Positions 1-5,378 of a stretch of DNA of 8,040 bases are shown one piece after another. The translations under genes were made by a program, and so were the position numbers. Each line of letters begins with the position of its first letter. Positions within the stretch are counted from its first letter, which is position 1. The DNA comes from an uncultured Eubacteriales bacterium. GTDB lineage: Bacteria; Bacillota; Clostridia; Peptostreptococcales; Anaerovoracaceae. The DNA lies in contig UQEW01000082.1 of assembly GCA_900540145.1 (NCBI GenBank), positions 1 through 8,040 on the forward strand, in the 5' to 3' direction. The notes under the pieces were generated by a model, which was not told where the DNA came from, did not search any database, and saw nothing but the letters and a program-made list of their open reading frames with translations.

Positions 1-8
1 TTTAGAGG

Positions 9-40
9 TAACGTCCCGAAAGTGAAAATTCGGGACGTTA
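9..40. repeat. Perfect 12-bp inverted repeat (hairpin)
   Basis: The arms TAACGTCCCGAA (9-20) and TTCGGGACGTTA (29-40) are exact reverse complements around an 8-nt A-rich loop. The RNA hairpin would be stable, but neither side is followed by a run of T. It may be a weak or factor-assisted terminator of a gene that ends before the window, or a protein-binding palindrome. Its function cannot be decided here. Confidence 0.6.
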
Positions 41-151
41 AATAAATAATTTACTGTCGTAGACCAAGGGACTGTAATAAAGATAGATTTATCTCAGAAA
101 AATCTGGGGGGGGTTAGATTAAAATCCTATATTGAAAACTCGCGTCGGCGA

Positions 152-185
152 GATTAACCGGCATTCCAGATTAACCAGCATTCTG
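152..185. repeat. Two tandem 17-bp direct repeats in the transporter leader
   Basis: GATTAACCGGCATTCCA (152-168) is followed at once by GATTAACCAGCATTCTG (169-185), 14 of 17 bases identical. A shorter AGATTAA also occurs at 116-122. The repeats end five bases before a TATTAT (190-195) that could serve as a -10 box lacking a good -35. That is the arrangement expected if an activator, such as a two-component response regulator, bound the repeats. The repeat is seen directly; the regulator is inference. Confidence 0.5.
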
Positions 186-189
186 ATTT

Positions 190-195
190 TATTAT
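190..195 (+). promoter_or_regulatory. Possible -10 element for the ABC transporter operon
   Basis: TATTAT matches five of six bases of the sigma-A -10 consensus and is followed by a possible start near 202. No acceptable -35 lies 16-18 bp upstream; that region is taken by the 17-bp direct repeat. If real, the promoter would need an activator. This is a weak call in A+T-rich DNA. Confidence 0.25.
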
Positions 196-224
196 GTAAA
201 TCTTACATTTTTGTTAGAAGTTTT

Positions 225-267
225 GCGATATTGTAAGCCGATGCAATGGCGCCAATATCGCTTTTTT
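225..267 (+). terminator. Intrinsic terminator in the leader of the ABC transporter genes (candidate attenuator)
   Basis: GCGATATTG (225-233) pairs exactly with CAATATCGC (253-261) and six T follow (262-267). Inside the loop GCC (237-239) can also pair with GGC (248-250), lengthening the stem. The form is that of a Rho-independent terminator on the plus strand. It ends only 44 bp before the ATPase start codon, and no convincing promoter lies between, so it could terminate an upstream transcript or act as a conditional attenuator of the transporter operon. Confidence 0.75.
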
Positions 268-311
268 GATATTATTGTTACATGAAAATCACAAAGGGGG
301 ATGATTATAAA

Positions 312-1076
312 ATGAGCATTTTGGAAGTCAACAGTCTCAGAAAGGTTTATACCACCCGCTTCGGCGGAGCCAAGGTTGAGGCGCTTAAAAATGTCAATTT
401 CAGCGTTGAACAAGGGGAATACGTAGCCATAATGGGAGAATCAGGCTCAGGAAAGACTACGCTGTTAAACATCTTGGCAGCTCTCGATAAGCCTACCGGC
501 GGAAGCGTAATGTTGGACGGAAAAGATTTAGCTTCCATAAAAGAATCGGACATAGCGACTTTTCGAAGAGACAATCTGGGGTTTGTGTTCCAGGATTTCA
601 ATCTGCTGGACACCTTTTCAATAGAAGACAATATTTATCTGCCGTTGGTGCTTGCAGGCAAGACATACAAAGAAATGAGCGGCAGGCTGAAACTAATATC
701 CGGCAAATTGGGGATTTCAGAGCTCTTGAGAAAATATCCGTATGAGGTATCAGGGGGACAGAAACAACGTGCGGCAGTAGCGAGAGCTCTTATAACCAAT
801 CCTAAGATAATTTTGGCCGATGAGCCTACAGGAGCGCTGGACTCCAAATCTACTGACGAATTGCTGGGGCTTTTCAGAGAAATCAATGAAAACGGGCAGA
901 CCATTTTGATGGTAACTCATTCTGTTAAAGCTGCAAGCAATGCAGGCAGAGTGCTTTTTATCAAAGATGGGGAAGTCTTTCACCAAATTTATCGCGGCCA
1001 GGGGACCGGTCAGCAGATGTATCAGAAGATTTCCGATACGCTGACCATGCTGCAGGCAGGTGGTGACAGACAATGA
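312..1076 (+). CDS. ABC transporter ATP-binding protein, BceA/MacB-like (peptide antibiotic resistance type)
   Basis: This 254-residue protein is the ATPase that should power the permease encoded directly after it. All ABC motifs are present in order: Walker A GESGSGKTT (42-50), Q-loop FQDFNLLDT with Gln94, signature VSGGQ (146-150), Walker B IILADE (166-171) with D-loop GALD, and the H-loop His203. Length and motif flavour fit the BceA/LolD/MacB group. BceAB systems classically sense or remove bacitracin and lantibiotic-like peptides acting on lipid II intermediates at the cytoplasmic membrane. The start at 312 is preferred because AAAGGGGG (293-300) lies 11 nt upstream; an in-frame ATG at 282 lies before that ribosome site and would add ten unlikely residues. 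The gene overlaps the permease by 4 bp (ATGA). The expected BceRS two-component genes are not in the window. The substrate is unknown. Confidence 0.93.
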   Translation: MSILEVNSLRKVYTTRFGGAKVEALKNVNFSVEQGEYVAIMGESGSGKTTLLNILAALDKPTGGSVMLDGKDLASIKESDIATFRRDNLGFVFQDFNLLDTFSIEDNIYLPLVLAGKTYKEMSGRLKLISGKLGISELLRKYPYEVSGGQKQRAAVARALITNPKIILADEPTGALDSKSTDELLGLFREINENGQTILMVTHSVKAASNAGRVLFIKDGEVFHQIYRGQGTGQQMYQKISDTLTMLQAGGDRQ

Positions 1077-3097
1077 AGAACGGATTTTATCCAAAGCTGG
1101 CGTTTTCCAGCATGAGGAAGAATAAAAGCTTTTATCTGCCTTATATTCTGACCTGCGTTGGAATGGTGATGATGGAATATATCATAAATTTTCTTTCCGT
1201 AACGCCTGTGTTCTCCAACATGCCGGGGGCGGCGTCTCTCCAAGCGATGTTAGGAATGGGCTCATGGATAATAATAATATTTTCTGTGATATTCCTGTTT
1301 TACACCAATTCTTTTCTTATGCGAAGAAGGAGAAAGGAATTCGGACTTTATAACATCTTAGGTATGGATAAGTTCAACATAGGCCGCGTACTGTTTTGGG
1401 AAACTGCCATCACTGCAGCCGTTTCCTTAATAGTGGGCCTGGGGCTCGGTGTAGTTCTTTCAAAGCTGGCAGAGCTCAGCCTGGTAAATGTCATGAAGGG
1501 GCAAGTGACATATACCATATCCGTATCTGCTGAGTCTCTTGTCGATACGGCGATAGCGTTTTTAGTAATTTTCGCGCTTTTGCTGGTTTATTCTCTCATA
1601 CGAATTAAGATTTCCGACCCTATAACTATGCTGCGCAGTGATAGCTATGGTGAGAGGCAACCTAAAGGCAATTGGTTTATAGCCATTTTAGGCGCGGCAG
1701 CTCTGGCGTGGGCCTATTATATGGCGGTTACCATCTCTGACCCGTTGTCTGCTTTGATATGGTTCTTTGCGGCTGTAGTCATGGTAATAATCGGTACTTA
1801 TTTGCTGTTCATATCCGGCTCAGTAGTGATGTGCAGGCTGCTGCAGAAAAACAAGAAATATTATTATAAGGCAAATCATTTTGTATCTGTATCGTCTATG
1901 GCTTACAGAATGAAAAGAAACGGCGCAGGCTTGGCTTCCATATGTATTTTGGGAACCATGGTTCTTGTCATGATAGCTTCCACTTCCTGCCTTTACTTTG
2001 GCGCTTCAGACGCTTTAAGCTCCAGATATCCGCGGGATATCAATGCAGAAGTGAACTTTGCAGACATTGACAGCATGACTGAGAGCAACATAGAAACTTT
2101 GCGTGGCAAAGCAGAAGAGATAATCGCCGACAAAAATGCCGATGAGACGGATATACTGGATTATCGTTATGCGGCCTTTACCGGACTTGTCAATGAAGAT
2201 GGGACGGTCGACCTTGATATAGAAGCATATTCATCTTTCAATGCGGGCTCTTATGACAATTTATATGTGTATTACATTATGCCTCTTGAAGACTATAATA
2301 AAATGACAGGGCAGAGCGAGACACTGGAAACAGGAGAGGCGATGATATATGTCAACAGAGGCGGATACGATTATGAGAACATCGCATTTAAAGATGGCAC
2401 AACGATACACGTGTCTAAAATTTTAGATAATTTTATAGCCAATCCTAATGCGGCAACGGATGTAACGCCCGCTGTGTTTATCGTAACTGATGATTTTGAA
2501 AAAATAGCGGCTTCTTTAAAAGATGTTTCATCGTACAACACGTTCTGTTGGAATTACAGCTTCAATACATCTATATCTGAAGCCCAGCAGACTGACCTTA
2601 AAAATCAGCTGTATGAGGAATATAAGAGCTTAGGGGCCGAAGATGGAGGTTTTAGCGCGTATTGTGAAAGTCTTGCTGAAAACAGAGACGATTTCTATGG
2701 CACCTTTGGCGGCCTGTTCTTCCTGGGAATAATGCTGAGCATAGTATTTATTTTCGCGGCAGTCCTAATAATATACTATAAACAGATTTCTGAAGGATAT
2801 GAAGACCAGTCCAGATTTGATATTATGCAGAAGGTTGGCATGACTAAAAAGGACATAAGAAAGAGCATAAACTCACAATTGCTGACAGTATTTTTCCTGC
2901 CGCTTTGTATGGCGGGCATACATCTCGCGTTTGCGTTCCCGCTGCTTCAGAAGATGCTGATGCTGTTCAATCTGATCAACATTAAACTTCTCATTTTGAC
3001 TACAGCCATAAGCTTCCTGGTATTTGCATTATTCTATGTGGTAGTATACCGCATAACATCCAATGCTTATTATAAGATAGTCGCAGGAAGAAAGTAA
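1073..3097 (+). CDS. ABC transporter permease, BceB-like FtsX-domain protein
   Basis: This 674-residue membrane protein is the partner of the upstream ATPase and is translationally coupled to it by a 4-bp overlap; AGGTGGTGA just inside the upstream gene can act as its ribosome site. Hydrophobic segments are seen near residues 19-41, 61-82, 108-130, 156-178, 201-220, 226-254, 284-310, 545-568, 602-625 and 636-660. These ten spans, with one large mostly polar domain of about 230 residues (311-544) between spans 7 and 8, are the hallmark topology of BceB-type permeases, where that outside domain recognises the antimicrobial peptide. The motif RRRRKEFGLYNILGM (84-98) after span 2 fits the FtsX-type cytoplasmic loop that contacts the ATPase, and YEDQSRFDIMQKVGMTKKDI (576-595) is a second such loop. 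No truncation is seen. A role in peptide resistance or sensing is likely by family; the ligand is not predictable. Confidence 0.92.
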   Translation: MKNGFYPKLAFSSMRKNKSFYLPYILTCVGMVMMEYIINFLSVTPVFSNMPGAASLQAMLGMGSWIIIIFSVIFLFYTNSFLMRRRRKEFGLYNILGMDKFNIGRVLFWETAITAAVSLIVGLGLGVVLSKLAELSLVNVMKGQVTYTISVSAESLVDTAIAFLVIFALLLVYSLIRIKISDPITMLRSDSYGERQPKGNWFIAILGAAALAWAYYMAVTISDPLSALIWFFAAVVMVIIGTYLLFISGSVVMCRLLQKNKKYYYKANHFVSVSSMAYRMKRNGAGLASICILGTMVLVMIASTSCLYFGASDALSSRYPRDINAEVNFADIDSMTESNIETLRGKAEEIIADKNADETDILDYRYAAFTGLVNEDGTVDLDIEAYSSFNAGSYDNLYVYYIMPLEDYNKMTGQSETLETGEAMIYVNRGGYDYENIAFKDGTTIHVSKILDNFIANPNAATDVTPAVFIVTDDFEKIAASLKDVSSYNTFCWNYSFNTSISEAQQTDLKNQLYEEYKSLGAEDGGFSAYCESLAENRDDFYGTFGGLFFLGIMLSIVFIFAAVLIIYYKQISEGYEDQSRFDIMQKVGMTKKDIRKSINSQLLTVFFLPLCMAGIHLAFAFPLLQKMLMLFNLINIKLLILTTAISFLVFALFYVVVYRITSNAYYKIVAGRK

Positions 3098-3122
3098 ATA
3101 TTACGGTTTTAACGAGCCCGGC

Positions 3123-3152
3123 ACCTGCCATGAAAAACATGGCAGGTTTTTT
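3123..3152 (+). terminator. Intrinsic terminator of the ABC transporter operon
   Basis: ACCTGCCATG (3123-3132) and CATGGCAGGT (3138-3147) form a perfect 10-bp stem with a five-A loop, followed by a T run (3147-3152). It lies 25 bp after the permease stop codon and separates the transporter from the DUF3793 gene. Confidence 0.93.
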
Positions 3153-3184
3153 ATATTTTTATCGGAAAAAATAATAAAAAGATA

Positions 3185-3213
3185 TTGACAAAAAGGAGGA
3201 AAGCATTTAAACT
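3185..3213 (+). promoter_or_regulatory. Sigma-A-type promoter of the DUF3793 gene
   Basis: A perfect -35 TTGACA (3185-3190) is followed after exactly 17 bp by TAAACT (3208-3213), which matches four of six -10 bases. The predicted start is near 3220, giving a 5' leader of about 65 nt. The two GTTAG-N6-CTAAC palindromes lie at about +2 and +35, as expected for repression by blocking the polymerase. Confidence 0.7.
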
Positions 3214-3220
3214 TAAAACA

Positions 3221-3238
3221 AGTTAGCTAAAGCTAACT
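3221..3238. promoter_or_regulatory. Operator-like palindrome, copy 1 (GTTAG-N6-CTAAC)
   Basis: AGTTAGCT (3221-3228) and AGCTAACT (3231-3238) are exact inverted 8-bp arms with a 2-bp centre. The core GTTAG-N6-CTAAC (3222-3237) recurs at 3255-3270. It covers the predicted transcription start. The TTAG...CTAA polarity is reminiscent of DtxR/IdeR/MntR-family metal-repressor sites, but the spacing is not that of the classical DtxR box, so the regulator is inferred. Confidence 0.6.
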
Positions 3239-3254
3239 AAAATTTAACGGAGTG

Positions 3255-3270
3255 GTTAGACATAACTAAC
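3255..3270. promoter_or_regulatory. Operator-like palindrome, copy 2 (GTTAG-N6-CTAAC)
   Basis: GTTAG (3255-3259) and CTAAC (3266-3270) repeat the half-sites and the 6-bp spacing of copy 1, and both copies are followed by TAAA. The centres are 33 bp apart, about three helical turns, so two dimers would sit on the same face of the DNA. The central six bases differ from copy 1, so the half-sites appear to be what is conserved. The site ends 16 bp before the start codon. Confidence 0.55.
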
Positions 3271-3286
3271 TAAATGCTGGATAGAA

Positions 3287-3850
3287 ATGACAGAGAAATT
3301 ATTAATACAACATTGTGCCCCGACTTTGGCAGCCATTAAAACAGGAAATATTTTTTCATGCGTGTTTGAAGATGACGATTCCATGAAGACTTTTATACGA
3401 AGAATCAACGGGGTCTTCAGAGACAAAGGTATCAGGGTGATACCGCTTAGGAACAGAGACAATAAGATGCTCTTATATGTTTTTCGTCCGGAATATCTTA
3501 AAAGAGATATGGAAAATAAGATGGTATGTGATTTGATGAATCAATTGGGATATTGCTGCGGCAATGTTGAAAAATGCATTACAAAGCTCATACAGCGAAT
3601 GAAGGAATCATCTGAGTTTCCTCATGAAGTTGGAGTTTTTCTGGGATTCCCGCCGGAAGATGTATGTGGCTTTATTCATAACAAAGCGAAAGACTGCAAA
3701 ATGGTGGGATATTGGAAAGTATACGGAGACGAAGAAAAAGCAAAAAAAATTTTTGACAAATACAGAAAGTGCAGTCAAGTATACCTGGATCGTTTTGAAA
3801 GAGGCTATACGTTAGAAAAGCTTACAGTAGCTAGAAAACGCATAAGCTGA
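3287..3850 (+). CDS. DUF3793 family protein, function unknown
   Basis: The 187-residue, predicted cytosolic protein has no signal peptide or membrane span. It matches DUF3793 as I recall the family: a start like LAAIKTGNIFS (14-24), then LLYVFRPEYL (62-71), the core FPHEVGVFLGFPPEDV (111-126), and GYWKVYGDEEKAKKIFDKY (141-159) followed by a K-C-x3-Y element. It has nine cysteines (10, 25, 81, 90, 91, 97, 127, 137, 162), including a CC pair, so metal or redox chemistry is possible but unproven. Family members are often found near ferrous-iron transport (feo) and flavodoxin genes in Clostridia, which fits the metal-repressor-like operators here and the [2Fe-2S] protein next door. The ribosome site is weak (GGATAG, 3279-3284). 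An ATG at 3274 is in another frame and soon stops, so 3287 is the likely start. It is a single-gene transcript between two terminators. Confidence 0.88.
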   Translation: MTEKLLIQHCAPTLAAIKTGNIFSCVFEDDDSMKTFIRRINGVFRDKGIRVIPLRNRDNKMLLYVFRPEYLKRDMENKMVCDLMNQLGYCCGNVEKCITKLIQRMKESSEFPHEVGVFLGFPPEDVCGFIHNKAKDCKMVGYWKVYGDEEKAKKIFDKYRKCSQVYLDRFERGYTLEKLTVARKRIS

Positions 3851-3905
3851 TTCAAATATATAAGGCTAAAATGCCTCCTCTTAGCCAATTTCTTAATAGC
3901 CATTA

Positions 3906-3936
3906 AAAACCGGCGAATCAATACATCGCCGGTTTT
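3906..3936. terminator. Bidirectional terminator between DUF3793 and the BFD-like gene
   Basis: AAAACCGGCGA (3906-3916) and TCGCCGGTTTT (3926-3936) form a perfect 11-bp stem with a 9-nt loop. The ends are T-rich in both readings, so it can serve the DUF3793 gene on the plus strand and the converging [2Fe-2S] gene on the minus strand, whose stop is 8 bp away. A second, weaker hairpin (GGCTAA 3864-3869 with TTAGCC 3881-3886) precedes it. Confidence 0.85.
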
Positions 3937-3944
3937 GCATTGCG

Positions 3945-4130
3945 TTAATTACGGCTGTCTATTATTTCCTGTATCATTTCTCTGCATGCGCCGCATTTGT
4001 TGCCTATGTTGAGCTTTTCGCACACTTCTTTCAGATCAAGTATGCCAGTCTCTTCTACGAAATCTTCTATTTCCCCTCTTGTCACATGGCGACAAAGGCA
4101 AACTTCATATTCTCTTGAACCTGTATCCAT
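3945..4130 (-). CDS. Small BFD-like [2Fe-2S] protein (bacterioferritin-associated ferredoxin type)
   Basis: The 61-residue protein is essentially a single BFD-like [2Fe-2S] domain. It has C-x-C at Cys11 and Cys13, then 32 residues, then C-x2-C at Cys46 and Cys49 in GNKCGACREMI, which is the cluster-ligand spacing of the family; Cys37 is extra. Bfd-type proteins carry electrons to bacterioferritin to release stored iron, and the same domain occurs as a module in NirB, NifU and oxidoreductases, so a general electron-transfer or cluster role is equally possible. No bacterioferritin gene is in the window. The start at 4130 is chosen because GGAGG (4136-4140) lies 5 nt upstream. Two in-frame ATGs further out (at 4145 and 4142) lie before or at the ribosome site and would add only five residues. 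It is divergent from the CobW operon and convergent with DUF3793. Confidence 0.88.
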   Translation of the reverse strand: MDTGSREYEVCLCRHVTRGEIEDFVEETGILDLKEVCEKLNIGNKCGACREMIQEIIDSRN

Positions 4131-4164
4131 AATAACCTCCATCACATTTTACCGTTATGTAACC

Positions 4165-4203
4165 AGTATATCACTTTTAATTTATAAATAAAAGTGGTAT
4201 AAT
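4165..4203. promoter_or_regulatory. Compact divergent promoter with 13-bp imperfect dyad
   Basis: On the plus strand an extended -10, TGGTATAAT (4195-4203), serves the CobW operon. On the minus strand an extended -10, TGATATACT, lies at 4165-4173 and serves the [2Fe-2S] gene. The inner edges of the two -10 hexamers are 27 bp apart, so their -35 regions overlap, and neither -35 is good. The arms 4167-4179 and 4189-4201 are inverted repeats with a single G.T mismatch around TTTATAAA. The dyad may arise simply from facing promoters or may also be an operator. Confidence 0.6.
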
Positions 4204-4250
4204 TATTTAGCAGTCAGAAAGAAATAAAAATAGGAAAAGGGATGATTAGA

Positions 4251-5330
4251 ATGATAAAAGTAGACATTTTTTCGGGTTTTTTGGGAGCCGGAAAAACCAC
4301 TCTTATTAAAAAGCTTATAGAAGAGGCATATAAGGGAGAAAAAGTAGTTTTAATAGAGAATGAGTTTGGTGAAATAGGTATTGACGGCGGATTTCTTAAG
4401 GACTCGGGAATCGAAATAAATGAAATGAATTCAGGATGCATCTGCTGCAGCCTTGTGGGGGACTTTGGAAAAGCTCTCAGACAGGTTGTGGAGCAGTTTA
4501 AGCCTGAAAGAATATTGATTGAACCATCTGGAGTAGGCAAGCTGAGCGATATAATCGAAGCTGTGGAAAACCTTCATATCGATGAAGTTAAGCTAAACGG
4601 CTTTACTACCGTTGTAGACGCCGGAAAAGCTAAAATATATATGAAAAATTTCGGAGAGTTTTTCAACAATCAAGTGGAGCATGCCAGCTCGATAATTTTG
4701 AGCCATACTTCAAAGCTTACTGAAGAAAAGTTGCAGCAGGTAACAGAGCTGCTGAGAGAGCACAATCCTCATGCCGTGCTCATAACAACAGATTGGGATA
4801 AGCTTGACGGGAAGCAAATTTTGGCGGCCATGGAAAAGAAGGATACCATTGAGGCTGCGTTGCACCATCTGGAGGAGGAGCATCTTGAGCATGCTCATGA
4901 ACACCACGACCATGATGGTCATGCTCATCACGACCACCACGACCATGACCACGACCATCATCACGACCACGATCATCATCATGACCATGAACATCATCAC
5001 GATGAGCACTGCTGCTGCGGTCACGATCATGACCACGACGGACATCATCACGCTGATGAAGTTTTTGACAGCATCGGAGAAGAGACGACTAAAAAGTACA
5101 GCGCTCAAGAGATGGAAGACATCCTTAAGTGCCTGGAAGACCAAAAAACATACGGCTTTGTACTCAGAGCAAAAGGAATAGTAGAAGGTGCTTCCGGAGA
5201 ATGGATACATTTCGACTATGTTCCGGGAGAAGCTGATGTAAGAACAGGAAGCGCGGAAGTAACAGGCCGAATCTGTGTTATCGGCTCAGAACTGAACTAT
5301 CAGGCGATTAAAGAACTTTTTGGGCTGTAA
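4251..5330 (+). CDS. G3E-family GTPase, CobW-like, with histidine-rich metal-binding insert
   Basis: From this start the protein has 359 residues. The N-terminal P-loop domain has Walker A GFLGAGKTT (9-17), the ENEFGEIGIDG segment (36-46), the CobW hallmark NSGCICC (60-66; metal site C-x-C-C) and ILIEPSGVG (88-96). G3E proteins are GTP-driven metal chaperones; members of the COG0523 group deliver zinc or other metals to client enzymes, often under metal limitation. The guanine-specificity position reads LSHTSK (150-155) instead of NKxD, so nucleotide choice is uncertain. Residues 205-267 hold 33 histidines among 63 residues, mixed with Asp and Glu and a CCC triplet (254-256), evidently a metal-binding or storage stretch. 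A typical CobW C-terminal domain follows. The start at 4251 gives the usual MIKVDIFSGFLGAGK opening, with AAAAGGG 9 nt upstream; an ATG at 4242 is an alternative adding three residues. It is probably first in an operon with the next CobW gene. The metal is unknown. Confidence 0.92.
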   Translation: MIKVDIFSGFLGAGKTTLIKKLIEEAYKGEKVVLIENEFGEIGIDGGFLKDSGIEINEMNSGCICCSLVGDFGKALRQVVEQFKPERILIEPSGVGKLSDIIEAVENLHIDEVKLNGFTTVVDAGKAKIYMKNFGEFFNNQVEHASSIILSHTSKLTEEKLQQVTELLREHNPHAVLITTDWDKLDGKQILAAMEKKDTIEAALHHLEEEHLEHAHEHHDHDGHAHHDHHDHDHDHHHDHDHHHDHEHHHDEHCCCGHDHDHDGHHHADEVFDSIGEETTKKYSAQEMEDILKCLEDQKTYGFVLRAKGIVEGASGEWIHFDYVPGEADVRTGSAEVTGRICVIGSELNYQAIKELFGL

Positions 5331-5351
5331 ACTGCGGAAAAAGCAGTTTTT
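5329..5351 (+). terminator. Weak intergenic hairpin with T run between the two CobW genes
   Basis: AAACTGC (5329-5335) pairs with GCAGTTT (5343-5349) across a GGAAAAA loop and T5347-5351 form a short T run. The stem starts inside the stop codon of the first CobW gene. With only three or four G-C pairs it is more likely a partial terminator or an mRNA end-stabilising element that sets the ratio of the two genes than a full stop. Confidence 0.4.
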
Positions 5352-5378
5352 AGAAGAAAATGCAGGAGGCTGATTTAG

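Noticed and set aside
241..285. A 14-codon frame in the transporter leader overlapping the terminator, as a possible leader peptide
   Set aside because: No ribosome site precedes it and its codons show no run that would suggest ribosome stalling.
282..311. Upstream ATG for the ABC ATPase
   Set aside because: The strong ribosome site lies after it, and BceA-type proteins begin close to the residue encoded at 312.
3194..3199. A perfect AGGAGG with no gene after it
   Set aside because: It falls in the spacer between the -35 and -10 of the DUF3793 promoter and no suitable start codon follows, so it is probably chance.
4172..4196. Zur or Fur box in the CobW promoter
   Set aside because: The dyad CACTTTTA...TAAAAGTG does not match the Zur or Fur consensus sequences known to me, so no regulator is named.
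4710..5210. Minus-strand frame of 166 codons rich in Met and Val, and a plus-strand frame at 4804-5181 rich in Thr
   Set aside because: Both are out-of-frame readings of the His/Asp codon repeats in the CobW gene.
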